From NCBI RefSeq assembly GCF_001875655.1, contig NZ_MKEQ01000001.1:2170001-2234000 (forward strand): a stretch of 64,000 nucleotides of DNA, given 5' to 3'. Each line of letters starts with the position of its first letter. The stretch's first letter is position 1. The stretch is from Enterobacter hormaechei ATCC 49162. Lineage in GTDB: Bacteria; Pseudomonadota; Gammaproteobacteria; Enterobacterales; Enterobacteriaceae. A model generated the notes under the pieces. That model had not been told where the DNA came from. It did not search any database and saw only the letters and a program-made list of their open reading frames with translations. Position numbers and translations under genes: made by a program. Below, piece by piece: positions 49,575-58,440 of this stretch.

Positions 49575-50623
49575 GCCAGATCCTCGTTATCGAGTAAGCC
49601 ATCGTTGGCCTGCGGCGCGTCCACCAGCGGCATCGCCACCGCGTCATTAGCCACAATAGCGGGCGGCAAAATGATGCTTTTATGCCGTTGAACAGGCGGT
49701 TGCTCGGCCAGCATTTTTCCGACGGTCGCCAGGAAGTAACGCCCGCAGAGCCGCCCTGTTTTGTAATCCATACGCAACGCAGGCAGCCGACTGCCCAGCG
49801 CCATGCTCAGCAGCGGCTTAGGCGGATAAATTTCAAAGATGCGCAGCTTGCCCGGTGGTTTTTCAATAAAACGCTGCATCGCGCCGTAGGTCGTTTCATG
49901 CTGCTTCGCGATATTCACCAGCGGTTGCAGACTGCTGTCGCCCAGCCAGCGTTCCATCCGCTTAAACCACTGTGGGGTGTAATACATTTGCGATGGCACC
50001 GTGCGGATCACCACAATGGTTTTTGCCCCGCGCCGCGCCGCCTCCTGTACCGGCACCGCGTCGCTGATACCGCCGTCAAGATAGCTTATTCCCTCCAGCA
50101 ACGCGCCGGTGCGGTAGAAACCCGGGATCGCGCTGGATGCGCGAATGATATCGAGCCAGTTCTCTTTCTGCGGCGAAAAGTAACCCGGCGAATAGTCATC
50201 GCCACGGCTGGCGCACATCCAGAACGCTTTGCCGGTATCGAACAGACGTGCAGCGGTATCCATAGCCAGCGGCATCTGGCTGGAGGTGGCATCCAGCAGC
50301 CAGTCGAGATCGATCAGGTTCCCGCCGCGCACGAAGCGTACCGGATTGAAGAATTCTTTGGAGGTGGTGTAGCGCATAATCACTTTACGCGCATAGCCGG
50401 GCTGGTTGCAGACATAGGCAGAGAGGTTTTGCGCCCCGGCAGAGGTACCAAAATAGAGATCGAACGGGTTGAACTGCGCGCGCATAAATTCGTCGAGCAC
50501 ACCGGCCGTGAATATACCGCGCTGCCCACCCCCTTCACAGACCAGCGCAAGCTGGCCTGCATGAAACGGTTTTAACGTCAGCGGCGCAATATTGCCGAGC
50601 GTCACGGGAATTCGTTGCCCCAC
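49571..50623 (-). CDS. yjjU: patatin-like phospholipase family protein YjjU
   Basis: Predicted lipid acyl hydrolase of the patatin family. I start at GTG 50623 (GQRIPVTLGNIAPLTLKP) with AGGAAGG 5 bases upstream; this gives 350 residues and agrees with E. coli YjjU, while an in-frame start 12 codons upstream lacks a good site. Patatin features are the oxyanion loop LVCEGGGQRGIFTAGVL, the catalytic serine in YFGTSAGAQNL, and the catalytic aspartate in LDGGISDAVP. It is coupled to yjjV downstream. Confidence 0.93.
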   Translation of the reverse strand: MGQRIPVTLGNIAPLTLKPFHAGQLALVCEGGGQRGIFTAGVLDEFMRAQFNPFDLYFGTSAGAQNLSAYVCNQPGYARKVIMRYTTSKEFFNPVRFVRGGNLIDLDWLLDATSSQMPLAMDTAARLFDTGKAFWMCASRGDDYSPGYFSPQKENWLDIIRASSAIPGFYRTGALLEGISYLDGGISDAVPVQEAARRGAKTIVVIRTVPSQMYYTPQWFKRMERWLGDSSLQPLVNIAKQHETTYGAMQRFIEKPPGKLRIFEIYPPKPLLSMALGSRLPALRMDYKTGRLCGRYFLATVGKMLAEQPPVQRHKSIILPPAIVANDAVAMPLVDAPQANDGLLDNEDLA

Positions 50624-50691
50624 CTCTGCCTTCCTGTTTTCATTATTTTGATGAGACACAGTAACGCACTTCCCCGGTGGTTCTCAAACAA

Positions 50692-50718
50692 GAAAAAGCC
50701 AGTCACGAGGACTGGCTT
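50692..50718 (-). terminator. rho-independent terminator of ytjA
   Basis: On the minus strand AAGCCAGT-CCTCGTG-ACTGGCTTTTTCTT: an 8-bp stem with T-run about 30 bp after ytjA. Confidence 0.88.
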
Positions 50719-50745
50719 GAGTTTGTTTAATATATATTGCGTTTG

Positions 50746-50907
50746 CTACGGGCGACGTCGACCCGTAAACAGGCTGACCAGGAACAGAATAATACCCACG
50801 ACGAAGACAATTTTTGCTGCCCAAGCCGCAGTACCCGCCAGTCCACCAAAGCCCAATGCGGCGGCAATTAACGCGATAACCAGAAATATAATGCCCCAAC
50901 GAAACAT
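50746..50907 (-). CDS. ytjA: small membrane protein YtjA (DUF1328)
   Basis: A 53-residue hydrophobic protein starting [20 protein letters not shown] and ending SLFTGRRRP, with two predicted membrane segments. It is almost the same as E. coli YtjA, which is in the same place beside osmY. GAGAGGCTT precedes the ATG at 50907. Function is unknown; family members often lie near stress genes. The frame used by the longer overlapping minus-strand ORF is not the coding one. Confidence 0.93.
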   Translation of the reverse strand: MFRWGIIFLVIALIAAALGFGGLAGTAAWAAKIVFVVGIILFLVSLFTGRRRP

Positions 50908-51032
50908 AAGCCTCTCCTTTACCATAGTTAATGTCGGCCGCTAAACGTGAGCGCTCAGGTCACTCACCGGCTTTTCCAGAGTCGTTTTTATTTCGCCCGC
51001 AGGTGTAATCCTGTCGGGCGAATGGTGCTGCT

Positions 51033-51650
51033 TTACTTCGTTTTCAGATCGTTTTTGACGCTTTTCACACCATCAATCGCTTTCGCAATTGACTCGGCAC
51101 GATCGCTTTGTGCCTGGTTCTCAACCGTACCGGACAGCTGGACCACACCATCGGTGGTTTCAACTTTCACCATACGGGATGGCACGATGTCGTCAGCTAA
51201 CAGTTTAGCTTTGATTTCGCTGGTAGTTGCTGCATCTCCGGCATAGCCCTTCACCGACGATTCTTTGTTGTCACGTACGTGCAGTTTGTCGCTGACGGAG
51301 CTAACGCCCTCAACGCCTTTAGCCACTTTAACGGCCTCTTCGGCCTGGGTCTGGCTTTCAACGAAACCGCTCAGGGTGACAACTTTGTTGTCGGTTTTAA
51401 CAGAAATATCGGTGCTCTTGATGGATTCATGATCCACCAGTGCGGCTTTCACTTTTGCTGTGATTGAGCTGTCATCCATGAAATTACCGACTTTATTCAT
51501 AGAGCTATCGATTTTTTCCCCTGCGGTATCGGCGGTATTTTGCGCTTTATCCATGGTGCTGGTTTCCGCCAGTGCAGAACCGCTTACCAGGACACTACCC
51601 AACGTTACAGCCAGCAGAGTTTTAGAAATCTTCAGTCTTGTCATATTCAT
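51033..51650 (-). CDS. osmY: osmotically induced periplasmic BON-domain protein OsmY
   Basis: Periplasmic stress protein and chaperone strongly induced by sigma-S and high osmolarity. The 205 residues (201 in E. coli) have a signal peptide (about 1-28, ending SGSALA-ET). Two BON domains follow, each with a conserved glycine and repeated phrasing: [20 protein letters not shown] and [31 protein letters not shown] precedes the ATG. Confidence 0.96.
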   Translation of the reverse strand: MNMTRLKISKTLLAVTLGSVLVSGSALAETSTMDKAQNTADTAGEKIDSSMNKVGNFMDDSSITAKVKAALVDHESIKSTDISVKTDNKVVTLSGFVESQTQAEEAVKVAKGVEGVSSVSDKLHVRDNKESSVKGYAGDAATTSEIKAKLLADDIVPSRMVKVETTDGVVQLSGTVENQAQSDRAESIAKAIDGVKSVKNDLKTK

Positions 51651-51799
51651 CGATTTATTCCTGTGTTTTGCCCGTTATTTGGGCGACATACTTCCCTAAA
51701 TCTTGGTTTTATATATTGCGAATTAACACCGGGGCAAAATGGAGAACCAATCGACATGCATTGAACAGTTAATTCATCCACGCCCGGTGCTAAACACTG

Positions 51800-51820
51800 A
51801 GTTAAATATAGATCACAATC
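51800..51820 (-). promoter_or_regulatory. sigma-S type promoter of osmY
   Basis: On the minus strand TTGTGATCTATATTTAACTC contains a C-preceded extended -10 (CTATATTTAA), as in the E. coli osmY promoter that I recall. It would give a leader of about 150 nt. The 304-bp gap 51651-51954 holds this leader and promoter plus the prfC terminator, and no gene. Confidence 0.6.
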
Positions 51821-51917
51821 AGAGGGGTGCATTCAGAATTGGGGAAAAAACGAACGAATAGCGAAAAATTGCGGTGAATTAAGAACATTCCGCAAGGGTT
51901 TAATAACACAGGAATTA

Positions 51918-51945
51918 AAGAAGAGCACGGCGGCTGCCGTGCTCT
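51918..51945 (-). terminator. prfC terminator
   Basis: AGAGCACGGC-GGCT-GCCGTGCTCT is a perfect 10-bp stem 10 bp after the prfC stop. The minus strand continues TCTTTAATT, a short uridine-rich tract. Confidence 0.82.
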
Positions 51946-51954
51946 GAGAGGGGA

Positions 51955-53544
51955 TTAATGCTCGCGCGTTTTGCGGAACTGAACATCAGGATAACGTTCC
52001 TGCGTCAGGTTCAGGTTTACCATGGTCGGGGCGATATAGGTCAGGTTATCGCCGCCATCCAGCGCCAGCTGAACTTCGTTCTTACGCTTAAATTCTTCGA
52101 ATTTCTTCACGTCTGAACATTCAACCCAACGCGCGGTCGCCACGTTCACCGATTCGTAAATCGCTTCCACGTTGTACTCGCTCTTAAGGCGGGCTACCAC
52201 CACGTCAAACTGGAGCACACCTACCGCGCCCACGATCAGATCGTTGTTGGCGATTGGGCGGAACACCTGGACTGCCCCCTCTTCGGAAAGCTGAACCAGG
52301 CCTTTCAGGAGCTGCTTCTGCTTCAGCGGGTCGCGCAGACGAATGCGGCGGAACAGTTCCGGCGCGAAGTTCGGAATGCCGGTGAACTTCATCATCTCGC
52401 CCTGCGTGAAGGTATCGCCAATCTGAATGGTACCGTGGTTGTGTAAACCAATGATGTCGCCCGGATAGGCTTCTTCCACGTGCGAACGGTCGCCCGCCAT
52501 GAAGGTCAGCGCGTCGGAGATCACCACGTCTTTACCGATACGCACCTGACGCAGCTTCATGCCCTTCTCATACTTACCGGAGACGACACGCATAAAGGCG
52601 ACGCGGTCGCGGTGTTTCGGGTCCATGTTGGCCTGAATTTTAAAGACGAAGCCGGAAAACTTCTCTTCCTTCGCTTCCACTTCGCGGGTGTCGGTTTTAC
52701 GCGGCATCGGCTGCGGTGCCCACTCCACCAGACCGTCAAGCATATGGTCAACACCGAAGTTACCCAGCGCGGTACCGAAGAAGACCGGCGTAATTTCACC
52801 GCTCAGGAACAGCTCTCTGTCGAACTCGTGCGACGCGCCTTTCACCAGCTCCAGTTCATCGCGCAACTGTGCAGCCAGCTCTTCACCGACAGCGGCGTCC
52901 AGTTCCGGGTTGTCCAGACCTTTCACAATGCGGACTTCCTGAATGGTGTGGCCTTTACCGGTCTGGTACAGGTAGGTTTCGTCTTTATAGAGGTGGTAAA
53001 CCCCTTTGAACAGCTTGCCGCAGCCAATCGGCCAGGTGATGGGCGCGCAGGCAATCTTCAGCTCGTTTTCCACTTCATCCATCAACTCCATCGGGTCACG
53101 GATGTCACGGTCGAGTTTGTTCATAAAGGTGAGGATCGGCGTATCGCGCAGACGGGTAACTTCCATCAGCTTGCGGGTACGATCTTCAACCCCTTTCGCA
53201 GCGTCGATCACCATCAGGCAGCAGTCCACCGCCGTCAGGGTACGGTAGGTATCTTCGGAGAAGTCTTCGTGGCCCGGGGTGTCAAGCAGGTTCACCAGGC
53301 AGTCGTGATACGGGAACTGCATCACGGAGGTGGTAATCGAAATACCACGCTGCTTTTCCATCTCCATCCAGTCGGATTTTGCATGCTGGCTGGAGCCACG
53401 GCCTTTAACGGTCCCCGCGGTCTGGATCGCCTGTCCGAACAGCAACACCTTCTCGGTGATGGTCGTTTTACCGGCATCCGGGTGCGAGATAATGGCAAAA
53501 GTGCGGCGTTTGGCCACCTCTTGCAGATAAGGAGACAACGTCAT
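51955..53544 (-). CDS. prfC: peptide chain release factor 3
   Basis: Translational GTPase that recycles RF1 and RF2 from the terminating ribosome. The start [14 protein letters not shown] at 53544 gives 529 residues, the E. coli length; an ATG two codons upstream is also in frame. GTPase motifs are [14 protein letters not shown] (G1), [13 protein letters not shown] (G3) and [11 protein letters not shown] (G4). AAGAAGAATTGATT precedes the start. It lies downstream of yjjG, rimI and holD on the same strand. Confidence 0.98.
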   Translation of the reverse strand: MTLSPYLQEVAKRRTFAIISHPDAGKTTITEKVLLFGQAIQTAGTVKGRGSSQHAKSDWMEMEKQRGISITTSVMQFPYHDCLVNLLDTPGHEDFSEDTYRTLTAVDCCLMVIDAAKGVEDRTRKLMEVTRLRDTPILTFMNKLDRDIRDPMELMDEVENELKIACAPITWPIGCGKLFKGVYHLYKDETYLYQTGKGHTIQEVRIVKGLDNPELDAAVGEELAAQLRDELELVKGASHEFDRELFLSGEITPVFFGTALGNFGVDHMLDGLVEWAPQPMPRKTDTREVEAKEEKFSGFVFKIQANMDPKHRDRVAFMRVVSGKYEKGMKLRQVRIGKDVVISDALTFMAGDRSHVEEAYPGDIIGLHNHGTIQIGDTFTQGEMMKFTGIPNFAPELFRRIRLRDPLKQKQLLKGLVQLSEEGAVQVFRPIANNDLIVGAVGVLQFDVVVARLKSEYNVEAIYESVNVATARWVECSDVKKFEEFKRKNEVQLALDGGDNLTYIAPTMVNLNLTQERYPDVQFRKTREH

Positions 53545-53636
53545 AATCAATTCTTCTTAGGTAAGCGCGGTAGCAGGCCGCGCATCATGGAATACGAAAA
53601 ATGCGGCTATTTTACCCATCAACAGGGGGCAGGCAA

Positions 53637-54314
53637 TCATTGTTTACACAGGAGCTGCTCCAGTTCGTTCAATGACGTAACGGTCCAGGTCGGCTCGATG
53701 CCTTCCGGCAGCGCGCGCCCATGCGCATTCAGCCAGACGGTAGACAGACCCGATCTCATACCCCCCAGAATATCAGATTCTGCCGTATCCCCCACCATCA
53801 GCACGCGATCGCGGTCAGGATTACCGGCTTGCGCCAGCGCATAATCGAAAATACGCGGATCCGGCTTCGGTACGCCCACCTGTTCGGAGATCACCAGCGC
53901 GTCGAAATGATCGCGCAGGCCGGTGCGTTCAAGGCGGATCTGCTGAAGCGCGGTAAAGCCGTTGGTGATGATCCCAAGCTTCGCCTTCCCTTTCAGCGAA
54001 TCCAGCAGAGAAACGGCGCCAGGCAGCGGCGCGCAGATGTCCGCCATCGCATTCAGGAAGGCCTCATTCAGCACCCCTGGACTGACATTTAACCGTTCAG
54101 CCCACACGTCAAAACGCTGATGCTGAAGCTGTAACGCGGTGATGGCACCGTTCTGGTAGTCCACCCACAGCGGTTTGTTCACCGCCTGATAGTCCTGAAA
54201 ATCTTCAGCGGTGAAGGTCACGCTATAGTCGAGAAACATCCGCTGTAGGCCGCCGAACGAGTCAAACGTAAACAGCGTTTCGTCGGCATCAAAGAAAATC
54301 CAGTCCCATTTCAT
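53637..54314 (-). CDS. yjjG: pyrimidine 5'-nucleotidase YjjG
   Basis: HAD-superfamily nucleotidase that in E. coli removes phosphate from dUMP, dTMP and mutagenic pyrimidine analogues. The start [18 protein letters not shown] at 54314 gives 225 residues, the E. coli length; an upstream in-frame ATG overlaps rimI and is unlikely. HAD motifs are [18 protein letters not shown] and [13 protein letters not shown]. It lies 19 bp after rimI. Confidence 0.96.
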   Translation of the reverse strand: MKWDWIFFDADETLFTFDSFGGLQRMFLDYSVTFTAEDFQDYQAVNKPLWVDYQNGAITALQLQHQRFDVWAERLNVSPGVLNEAFLNAMADICAPLPGAVSLLDSLKGKAKLGIITNGFTALQQIRLERTGLRDHFDALVISEQVGVPKPDPRIFDYALAQAGNPDRDRVLMVGDTAESDILGGMRSGLSTVWLNAHGRALPEGIEPTWTVTSLNELEQLLCKQ

Positions 54315-54333
54315 CGTTACAACCTTATTTTCG

Positions 54334-54777
54334 TTATCCAATTGGCAGAGCCATGATAATGGCGTCTTCACGTCCCTCTGCGGTGGGGTAGTAGTTACGG
54401 CGGATAGTCGCCTCGTTGAAGCCTAAGCTTTCATAGAGCGCGATGGCGGCGACATTGGACGCGCGCACTTCCAGCCACAGGGTGAAAACGTCACGGGTTT
54501 CCAGCTCACGGATGAGGTGCTCAAGCAGTTCCCTGCCCAGCCCGCGGCGTTGGTAAGCGGGATCGACCGCGATATTAAACAGCGTCGCCTCGTCCAGAAC
54601 GACCTGCGTGATGGCGAACGCAGCCATCGCACCGTCCACGTCCAGGCGGAGATTTAAATAGCGTTCGCCCTGATTGCTGGCAAACGTCTTTTCGCTCCAC
54701 GGAAAGGCATGGGCGCGGGTTTCAATCGCGAACGCGGTAGTCAGGTCAGCCGTCGTGAGGGAAGAAATCGTGTTCAT
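54334..54777 (-). CDS. rimI: ribosomal-protein S18-alanine N-acetyltransferase
   Basis: GNAT-fold enzyme that acetylates the N-terminal alanine of S18. The 147 residues (148 in E. coli) begin [12 protein letters not shown]. The acetyl-CoA binding motif [11 protein letters not shown] lies near residues 74-84. The C-terminal [18 protein letters not shown] is typical of RimI. Its first 32 bp overlap the end of holD, so the two are coupled. Confidence 0.97.
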   Translation of the reverse strand: MNTISSLTTADLTTAFAIETRAHAFPWSEKTFASNQGERYLNLRLDVDGAMAAFAITQVVLDEATLFNIAVDPAYQRRGLGRELLEHLIRELETRDVFTLWLEVRASNVAAIALYESLGFNEATIRRNYYPTAEGREDAIIMALPIG

Positions 54778-55159
54778 ATTCGCAAATTTGTTGCCATAGC
54801 GCGCTGCGCGCTTTTGGGTTGGCTTTCAGTTCGTCCAGCGCTGGCGAGCTGATCTGGCTTCCTTCAAGAGGAAGCTCGTCCACCGCCCCGATTCGCCAGC
54901 TGTTACAGCGGCTGTCAGGGGGAAGCATCGCGACGCTTTCGGGCGCCAGCTGTAATACCTGATCGCGGGTCACCTTCAGGCTGCGAAGGACATCCTCAAT
55001 CAGCGGTTCATTCAGGGCAGGCAGCGCCTCTGCCACCATCACCAGGCGGACATGCGCAGGGATGGAGATGGCTATTTCGCCCCGCAACGCCGTCGGGCGA
55101 CGCAAAGCCCACTGGGTGATGCCCAGTTGCTGCAACTGCCAGTCTCGTCGGGATGTCAT
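54746..55159 (-). CDS. holD: DNA polymerase III psi subunit
   Basis: Clamp-loader accessory subunit that binds chi (HolC) and links it to the DnaX complex. The 137 residues equal the E. coli length, starting MTSRRDWQLQQLGITQW and ending near CEYEHDFFP. The N-terminal tail is the part that binds DnaX in the known structure. It is divergent from rsmC with a gap of about 100 bp. Confidence 0.96.
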   Translation of the reverse strand: MTSRRDWQLQQLGITQWALRRPTALRGEIAISIPAHVRLVMVAEALPALNEPLIEDVLRSLKVTRDQVLQLAPESVAMLPPDSRCNSWRIGAVDELPLEGSQISSPALDELKANPKARSALWQQICEYEHDFFPHDG

Positions 55160-55260
55160 AGCAAAACTCCTGTCTCTCAGGCGCGCAAATATAGCAAATG
55201 TGTCGAAACTGCGCCATCTACCTACTATAATCCCCGCCTGAGTTTATTGAGGAACAATTC

Positions 55261-56289
55261 ATGTCTGCATTTACCCCGGCAAGTGAAGTCTTGCTGCGTC
55301 ACAGTGATGATTTCGAAGAAAGCCGTATTCTGTTTGCCGGAGATATGCAGGATGACCTGCCCGCACGTTTCGACTGTGCTGAAAGCCGTGCCCATACCCA
55401 GTACTATCACCACTGGCAGGTGCTGAGCCGCCAGATGGGCGAGCGTGCGCGCTTTAGCCTGGCGGCGGAGCAGAGCGATATTGCTGACTGCGATACGCTC
55501 ATTTACTACTGGCCAAAGAACAAGCCGGAAGCCCAGTTCCAGCTGATGAACCTGCTTTCTCTGCTGCCGGTTGGCTGTGATATTTTTGTTGTCGGTGAGA
55601 ACCGCAGCGGAGTGCGTAGCGCAGAGCAGATGCTCGAAGCCTGGGCGCCGCTGACGAAAATCGACAGCGCCCGTCGCTGCGGCCTGTATCATGGCCGTCT
55701 GGAAAAACAGACCACCTTTGATGCCAACGCCTTCTGGGACGAGTATCAGCTTGACGGCCTGACCATTAAAACCCTGCCAGGCGTATTCAGCCGTGACGCG
55801 CTTGATACGGGCAGCAAACTGCTGCTGTCCACCCTGACGCCGCACACCAAAGGCAAAGTGCTGGACGTGGGCTGTGGCGCGGGCGTGCTGTCAACGGTTC
55901 TCGCCAGCCATTCACCCAAAGTGCGTTTAACCCTGTGTGACGTAAGCGCCCCGGCGGTGGAAGCCAGCCGCGCCACGCTTGCTGCGAATGGCATTGAAGG
56001 TGAGGTGCTTGCCAGCAACGTTTTCTCCGACGTGACCGGTCGCTTTGACATGATCATCTCTAACCCGCCGTTCCACGACGGTATGGAGACCAGCCTTGAA
56101 GCGGCGCAAACGCTGATCCGTGGCGCAACCCGTCACCTCAACAGCGGCGGTGAGCTGCGTATCGTGGCGAACGCCTTCCTTGCGTACCCGAAAGTGCTGG
56201 ATGAAACCTTTGGTTTCCACGAAGTGATCGCCCAGACGGGCCGCTTCAAGGTATACCGCACCGTAATGACGCGTCAGGCGAAAAAGTAA
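55261..56289 (+). CDS. rsmC: 16S rRNA (guanine-1207-N2)-methyltransferase
   Basis: Methylates G1207 of 16S rRNA in the 30S subunit. The 342 residues match E. coli RsmC (343). The protein is a duplicated methyltransferase: the N-terminal half is degenerate. The C-terminal half has the SAM motif [17 protein letters not shown] near residues 200-216 and the catalytic [10 protein letters not shown] near 262-271. GAGGAACAATTC precedes the ATG. The tRNA-Leu cluster follows on the same strand. Confidence 0.97.
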   Translation: MSAFTPASEVLLRHSDDFEESRILFAGDMQDDLPARFDCAESRAHTQYYHHWQVLSRQMGERARFSLAAEQSDIADCDTLIYYWPKNKPEAQFQLMNLLSLLPVGCDIFVVGENRSGVRSAEQMLEAWAPLTKIDSARRCGLYHGRLEKQTTFDANAFWDEYQLDGLTIKTLPGVFSRDALDTGSKLLLSTLTPHTKGKVLDVGCGAGVLSTVLASHSPKVRLTLCDVSAPAVEASRATLAANGIEGEVLASNVFSDVTGRFDMIISNPPFHDGMETSLEAAQTLIRGATRHLNSGGELRIVANAFLAYPKVLDETFGFHEVIAQTGRFKVYRTVMTRQAKK

Positions 56290-56364
56290 TTCCCCTGTCC
56301 GGCGATGGCTGACGCTGCCATCGCCCATTTTTGCAGCAATCAAAACAACGTGCGCAATTTTCTG

Positions 56365-56392
56365 TTGACGTAAAGCTGAAAACATCTAGAAT
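56365..56392 (+). promoter_or_regulatory. promoter of the tRNA-Leu cluster
   Basis: TTGACG and TAGAAT are 16 bp apart, followed by the GC-rich discriminator GCGCCTCCG typical of stringently controlled stable-RNA promoters. It lies about 40 bp before the first tRNA. Confidence 0.8.
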
Positions 56393-56433
56393 GCGCCTCC
56401 GTGGTTACGATACTTTTACAGTGTCGATGGTAT

Positions 56434-56520
56434 GCGAAGGTGGCGGAATTGGTAGACGCGCTAGCTTCAGGTGTTAGTGTCCTTACGGACGTGGGGGTTC
56501 AAGTCCCCCCCCTCGCACCA
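56434..56520 (+). tRNA. tRNA-Leu (anticodon CAG), copy 1
   Basis: An 87-nt class II tRNA: acceptor GCGAAGG pairs with CCTCGC region, anticodon loop TTCAGGT with CAG, long variable arm GTCC-TTAC-GGAC, T-loop TTCAAGT, encoded CCA. It corresponds to the E. coli leuQPV cluster beside rsmC. Confidence 0.98.
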
Positions 56521-56548
56521 TAAATCACGTTGATATTGCTCGCACTGG

Positions 56549-56634
56549 GCGAAGGTGGCGGAATTGGTAGACGCGCTAGCTTCAGGTGTTAGTGTCCTTA
56601 GGATGTGGGGGTTCGAGTCCCCCCCCTCGCACCA
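56549..56634 (+). tRNA. tRNA-Leu (anticodon CAG), copy 2 with altered variable arm
   Basis: An 86-nt copy with the same acceptor, D and anticodon arms and encoded CCA. The variable arm reads GTCC-TTA-GGAT, one base shorter with a G-U closing pair, and the T-loop is TTCGAGT instead of TTCAAGT. Folding is still good, so it is probably functional. Confidence 0.96.
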
Positions 56635-56666
56635 ACGAGGCGATATCAAACCAGTAAGATGACTGT

Positions 56667-56753
56667 GCGAAGGTGGCGGAATTGGTAGACGCGCTAGCTT
56701 CAGGTGTTAGTGTCCTTACGGACGTGGGGGTTCAAGTCCCCCCCCTCGCACCA
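56667..56753 (+). tRNA. tRNA-Leu (anticodon CAG), copy 3
   Basis: An 87-nt copy identical to copy 1 by eye, with encoded CCA. The three genes are spaced 28 and 32 bp apart and are probably processed from one transcript. A short T-rich region (TTGTTTTTCCTTTTATTT) follows. Confidence 0.98.
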
Positions 56754-56794
56754 ATTATCTTACATCCCTTCAGCAGTACCTCTTGTTTTTCCTT

Positions 56795-57025
56795 TTATTT
56801 CAAACTCATCAGAATCACCAGCAGCCCACTGATTAGTGCAACGCATGATGGCAGCAGCACATAGTGCCGTAACTGTTTGTGCCAGATCATCGCGGATGTC
56901 ACCAGCAACCCTGAGACAATCATTGCTTTCCAGATATCAATGGGAAGATCGGCAAACATTAATCCACCGATGATGGAACCAGGCAGCAATATCCCCCACC
57001 CACTTCCCAGCGCTTTGCTCAACAT
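56795..57025 (-). CDS. yjjZ: small membrane protein YjjZ (DUF1435)
   Basis: Hydrophobic protein of 76 residues with three predicted membrane segments and unknown function. The start MLSKALGSGWGILLPGSIIG at 57025 matches E. coli YjjZ; the frame is open 13 codons upstream but that part runs into a Fur box. The sequence KQLRHYVLLPSCVALISGLL is strongly conserved. A Fur box lies 19-37 bp before the start, so iron repression is likely. In E. coli it is also close to fhuF. Confidence 0.88.
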   Translation of the reverse strand: MLSKALGSGWGILLPGSIIGGLMFADLPIDIWKAMIVSGLLVTSAMIWHKQLRHYVLLPSCVALISGLLVILMSLK

Positions 57026-57043
57026 GGTTTCACCTCTCGCACT

Positions 57044-57062
57044 GATAATGATAACCAATATC
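57044..57062 (-). promoter_or_regulatory. Fur box upstream of yjjZ
   Basis: GATAATGATAACCAATATC matches about 16 of 19 bases of the Fur consensus GATAATGATAATCATTATC. It lies just upstream of yjjZ, where it would overlap the promoter. Confidence 0.82.
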
Positions 57063-57280
57063 ATATGATAGTAATTATCACTTGTCAGTATGCGACGTAA
57101 GAAATTGCGCCAGCATATGCTTTCCCATAATGACAGAGAATGTGTAAGGTGATAAATTGCCCACCTGTTAACTTTCTATAAAGTTTTTCTGATAATAAAA
57201 ATTCAATTTTGAAGCGCCCAATATTACATAACAACACCTTGCTCCTTGTTTTAATTGAGTTTTAATAAAAACGCACGCAT

Positions 57281-58345
57281 ATGACATCACAATCCTGGCT
57301 GTCTCTGGTCAACAAGAAATATCAGCTATCTTTACGTTTGTTTTTATTTCTGAACGCCGCATCAGCACTGTTCTCGGTAACAAACCCCCTTTATTCCGTA
57401 CGTGTGTTATCAGTTCCCCTGATTGCCGTACTGACTATCAGCACAGGCTTACTTATCTGGCACTGGAAAAACAGCACGCGAAAAATAAATATCCCTGTTG
57501 TTTCAGCTATTTTTGGGCTTTTATGGGCCTGGCAGATCGTCTCAAAATTTCTCTTAATAACGCACGATCATGCGACCTATTTAATGATGGCGCTATTAAC
57601 GGTGCTTTTTATAGGGTCTCTGGCGTTTGCCAGTAATATTAAAGCCTTTACGCTACATTCCTTTCCCGCTTTTATCTCCTGCCTGTGGCTTAGCCCGTCC
57701 GAAAACTGGCTGAGAATGGTCTATTTTTTCGCGCTGCCGGTGGTCGCCATTGGTATTCACCATGTACTTCAACGGCGCAATGACCGTTTCGCCCAGGAGT
57801 TGCTTTCCGAACTGCTGGAAGAGCGGGAAACCCTGACCGATCTCAGCATGATGGATCCGCTCACCGGCTTATATAACCGTCGCGGGCTGCAAAGCCGTCT
57901 GGAGAATCTCCCCAGACCTGACGGTGGCGAGCACTTCGTGCTGCTGATGGATATCGACCATTTCAAAGCCTACAACGACCATTACGGCCATATGATGGGC
58001 GATCAGGCCTTAATCAGAGTCTCGGCTGCGATCCGCGACGCCGTACGCTCACGCGATGTTGTCGCCCGGTTTGGCGGGGAAGAATTTATGGTGCTGTTGA
58101 GTAACATCCCCCTGGAGCAAGCACGCCAGACGGCAGAGCGCATACGTCAGAAGGTTTACGATCTTAAAATCCCCCATATGTTTAACGAAAGCGTCGCCAC
58201 TAACGTGACTATCAGCATTGGCATCGCCATGTTCGAAGGAGAAGACGTTGAGGGCGCGCTGGCGAAAGCCGATAAAGCTCTCTATGAAGCCAAGCATATG
58301 GGACGCAACAGCATTCTGCTGAGCGACGAGCTTCATACCGCCTGA
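57281..58345 (+). CDS. membrane-bound diguanylate cyclase (GGDEF)
   Basis: Predicted inner-membrane enzyme that makes cyclic di-GMP from two GTP. The N-terminal half (about residues 1-170) has five or six membrane segments, a sensor of unrecognised type. A coiled segment (ELLEERETLTDLSMMDPLTG) leads into a complete GGDEF domain: GGEEF at 265-269 in RFGGEEF, and an RxxD product-inhibition site RSRD at 256-259. All catalytic positions look intact. It lies between Fur-linked yjjZ and fhuF, where E. coli has no such gene. The 216 bp upstream are very AT-rich and have no obvious strong ribosome-binding site. Confidence 0.92.
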   Translation: MTSQSWLSLVNKKYQLSLRLFLFLNAASALFSVTNPLYSVRVLSVPLIAVLTISTGLLIWHWKNSTRKINIPVVSAIFGLLWAWQIVSKFLLITHDHATYLMMALLTVLFIGSLAFASNIKAFTLHSFPAFISCLWLSPSENWLRMVYFFALPVVAIGIHHVLQRRNDRFAQELLSELLEERETLTDLSMMDPLTGLYNRRGLQSRLENLPRPDGGEHFVLLMDIDHFKAYNDHYGHMMGDQALIRVSAAIRDAVRSRDVVARFGGEEFMVLLSNIPLEQARQTAERIRQKVYDLKIPHMFNESVATNVTISIGIAMFEGEDVEGALAKADKALYEAKHMGRNSILLSDELHTA

Positions 58346-58399
58346 AACCGCCTTCACAGCGCCAGTATAAAACGCTTGCGCTCGGTTTTATCTATAGTT

Positions 58400-58418
58400 A
58401 GGATTGGCAATCATTATC
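58400..58418 (+). promoter_or_regulatory. Fur box upstream of fhuF
   Basis: AGGATTGGCAATCATTATC matches 13 of 19 bases of the Fur consensus, with the right half (AATCATTATC) perfect. It lies 23-41 bp before the fhuF ATG. Confidence 0.78.
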
Positions 58419-58440
58419 ATTTAGATTTGTAATCCACACT

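Noticed and set aside
50684..50899. 71-codon minus-strand frame over ytjA
   Set aside because: Wrong frame; the 53-residue DUF1328 protein YtjA in the neighbouring frame is conserved and has a proper start.
50992..51022. Inverted repeat after osmY considered as a terminator
   Set aside because: The stem has a bulge and there is no uridine tract on either strand, so I do not call it a terminator.
56434..56753. Three regularly spaced repeats, considered as CRISPR or att duplication
   Set aside because: The repeats are complete class II tRNA-Leu genes of 86-87 nt. There is no cas gene, integrase or prophage next to them.
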